In this document: piece after piece, positions 62,743-64,000 of the stretch
Layout of the letters: the number at the start of each line of letters is the position of its first letter
How positions within the stretch are numbered: position 1 is the first letter of the stretch
DNA from: Pseudomonas citronellolis
Lineage (GTDB): Bacteria; Pseudomonadota; Gammaproteobacteria; Pseudomonadales; Pseudomonadaceae
Length of the DNA stretch: 64,000 nt
Direction of reading: 5' to 3'
Assembly: GCF_900112375.1 (NCBI RefSeq)
Contig: NZ_FOLS01000034.1
Span: 1-64,000 of the forward strand
Notes under the pieces: model-generated
The model's input: only the letters and a program-made list of their open reading frames with translations
Database searches by the model: none
Told to the model about the DNA's origin: nothing
Made by a program: the position numbers and the translations under genes

Positions 62743-63114
62743 ATGACGCAATTGCAGCCGGGCATGGCGCGGATCCGCGTGAAGGATCTGCGCGTGCGCA
62801 CCTACATCGGCATCAAGGAAGAGGAAATCCTCAACAAGCAGGACGTGCTGATCAACCTGACCATCCTCTACCCCTCGCAGGAGGCGGTGCAGGTCAACGA
62901 CATCGAGCACGCGCTGAACTACCGCACCATCACCAAGGCGATCATCGCCCACGTCGAAGAAAACCGCTTCGCCCTGCTGGAGCGCCTGACCCAGGAAATC
63001 CTCGACCTGGTCATGGCCCACCCGGCGGTGCGCTACGCCGAGGTGGAGGTGGACAAGCCCCACGCCCTGCGCTTCGCCGAATCGGTGTCGATCGCCCTCG
63101 CCGCGCAGCGCTGA
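62743..63114 (+). CDS. folX: FolX, dihydroneopterin triphosphate 2'-epimerase
   Basis: 123 residues, FolB/FolX family. The N-terminal [18 protein letters not shown] and the C-terminal [14 protein letters not shown] fit FolX. In the operon with folM and folE the epimerase is expected to convert dihydroneopterin triphosphate to the monapterin form. It starts 2 bp after folE. Confidence 0.9.
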   Translation: MTQLQPGMARIRVKDLRVRTYIGIKEEEILNKQDVLINLTILYPSQEAVQVNDIEHALNYRTITKAIIAHVEENRFALLERLTQEILDLVMAHPAVRYAEVEVDKPHALRFAESVSIALAAQR

Positions 63115-63232
63115 GCCGCGCGGCGGCGCCTGGCCAACGGCCATTGCTGGCGCCCGCCGCGGCTCTTATCATCTGCCCAGCCCCGAAGAGCCCCGACGTC
63201 CCACGACGACGCGCCACGCGAGAGCCCGACCC

Positions 63233-63556
63233 ATGAGCAAGCCCGAACACAGCATCCTCGACCTCAGCCAGGAACAACGCACGGAACTGGAAGCCGCGGC
63301 GTTCCGCACCCTGGTCCAGCACCTGCGCAACCGCAAGGACGTGCAGAACATCGACCTGATGAACCTCGCCGGCTTCTGCCGCAACTGCCTGTCCAAGTGG
63401 TACAAGGCCGCGGCCGACGACATGGGCCTGGAACTGAGCCCGGAACAGGCCCGCGAGGAGATCTACGGCATGCCTTACGCCGAATGGAAGGCGAAATACC
63501 AGAAGGAGGCCTCGCCCGAGCAGCAGGCCGCCTTCGACACCGCCAAGAAACACTGA
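63233..63556 (+). CDS. DUF1244 family protein
   Basis: 107 residues, helical. The conserved segment A-F-R-T-L-V-Q-H-L-R-x-R-x-D-V-Q-N-I-D-L-M-N-L-A-G-F-C-R-N-C-L-S-K-W-Y with the F-C-R-N-C-L-x-K-W core identifies DUF1244. The function is unknown. Followed at 13 bp by the HopJ-family gene, so probably cotranscribed. Confidence 0.9.
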   Translation: MSKPEHSILDLSQEQRTELEAAAFRTLVQHLRNRKDVQNIDLMNLAGFCRNCLSKWYKAAADDMGLELSPEQAREEIYGMPYAEWKAKYQKEASPEQQAAFDTAKKH

Positions 63557-63569
63557 CGAGCCCGCCTTG

Positions 63570-63908
63570 ATGACCCTCACCGATTTCCGCGCGCGCCTGC
63601 GCAGCGAGCAGCACCTGTTCACCGATACCCTGGCGTTCATCGCCGAGCACTACAGCTACAGCCCCAGCGCCTTCAGCAACGGCCCGGTGGAGAACCCGGC
63701 CGGGCAGAACGAGGGGTCCTGCAAGACGCTCGGCTTCGCCATCCTCGAGGGTCTGAGCCTGGAGGAAACCCTACTGGCCTTCGGTGAGCATTACCGCGCG
63801 GTGCGTGACACGCCCGAGGGTACTGATCACGCCAATATCCGGGCTCTGCAGAATACCGGCCTGGCTGGTGTGCGCTTCGAGCGTCAGCCGTTGTCGCGGC
63901 GTGGCTGA
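63570..63908 (+). CDS. HopJ type III effector family protein
   Basis: 112 residues, HopJ family (PF08888). Despite the name these proteins occur widely in non-pathogenic bacteria, so a housekeeping role is more likely than secretion. Pattern: F-x-x-T-L-A-F-I-A-E-H-Y-x-Y-x-P-x-A-F-x-N-G, then G-Q-N-E-G-S-C-K. The ATG at 63570 was preferred to the TTG one codon earlier. Confidence 0.9.
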   Translation: MTLTDFRARLRSEQHLFTDTLAFIAEHYSYSPSAFSNGPVENPAGQNEGSCKTLGFAILEGLSLEETLLAFGEHYRAVRDTPEGTDHANIRALQNTGLAGVRFERQPLSRRG

Positions 63909-63922
63909 AGACTCGGATGCAG

Positions 63923-63948
63923 AAAAGCCCCGCGATGCGGGGCTTTTT
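63923..63948 (+). terminator. Rho-independent terminator after the HopJ-family gene
   Basis: Stem AAAAGCCCCGC / GCGGGGCTTTT with a GAT loop and a T-run, 14 bp after the stop codon. The A/T symmetry suggests it could work in both directions. From 63949 to the window end no feature is visible. Confidence 0.92.
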
Positions 63949-64000
63949 CTTGGGGGGTCGGTTTGAGGGCAGGCTTGCTCTTGAGATTTGGTCCCGCGCT

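Noticed and set aside
1-64000. tRNA or rRNA genes
   Set aside because: No sequence with tRNA-like T-arm/acceptor arrangement or rRNA similarity was recognised; a covariance-model scan would be decisive.

Overview
The window looks like a chromosomal segment of a high-GC Pseudomonas, probably close to the P. aeruginosa / P. citronellolis / P. nitroreducens side of the genus. The evidence is a complete twelve-gene alginate operon in the canonical order, a moaCDEB-moeA-ubiUVT block, a folM-folE-folX cluster, a DUF3509 gene, and many Pseudomonas-type REP palindromes. The species cannot be fixed from sequence reading alone.

Layout. 1-327: 3' end of an IS110-family transposase, then REP palindromes. 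629-997: DGC-type zinc-binding protein. 6499-1006 (minus): one tight run moaC-moaD-moaE-moaB-moeA-ubiU-ubiV-ubiT, joining molybdenum cofactor synthesis to oxygen-independent ubiquinone synthesis. 6500-7242: repeat-rich, with a 220-bp tandem duplication. 7243-9821: PIN/PhoH ATPase and yaaA, divergent. 9822-27815: algD regulatory region (AlgU-type promoter, AlgR box), then algD-alg8-alg44[36 protein letters not shown] and a strong terminator. Four gaps inside this operon hold palindromic repeats. 27850-28360: dense REP cluster. 28370-32093 (minus): codB-pucR-codA; the deaminase has Ser where E. coli CodA has the discriminating Asp314. 32406-36161: small membrane proteins, an SDR, a periplasmic dual-specificity-type phosphatase and a HAD hydrolase. 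36343-37808 (minus): FecI/FecR pair with an upstream Fur-box-like site but no receptor gene. 38137-41405 (minus): HlyD adaptor plus two ABC-2 permeases and no ATPase. 41492-42910: psiE, a DUF3509 gene, and yebG with a near-perfect LexA box.

43215-63908: leucine dehydrogenase; SirB1-like protein; MalT-type LuxR regulator; DUF1329/DUF1302 envelope pair; a SnoaL-AraC fusion regulator; FAD oxidoreductase plus cupin; enoyl-CoA hydratase; an SDR with a PsrA-type operator; an Asp-nucleophile alpha/beta hydrolase coupled to a class II aldolase-fold protein; lrgAB-like genes with a divergent LysR regulator; a flavodoxin; folM-folE-folX; a DUF1244 protein; a HopJ-family protein; and a closing terminator. 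From memory this order resembles PAO1 PA3418 to about PA3441. The moa block resembles PA3911-PA3919 and the alg block PA3539-PA3551, so the window joins three segments that are separate in PAO1.

Most genes are ordinary Pseudomonas core or shell genes. The most interesting points are the probable 5-methylcytosine-deaminase version of CodA with its PucR regulator, the palindromic repeats inside the alginate operon, the 220-bp tandem duplication, the ATPase-less exporter locus, the receptor-less FecIR pair, and operator sites (LexA, PsrA, Fur, AlgU, AlgR) that assign regulation to individual genes. I did not find a clearly undescribed multi-gene system.
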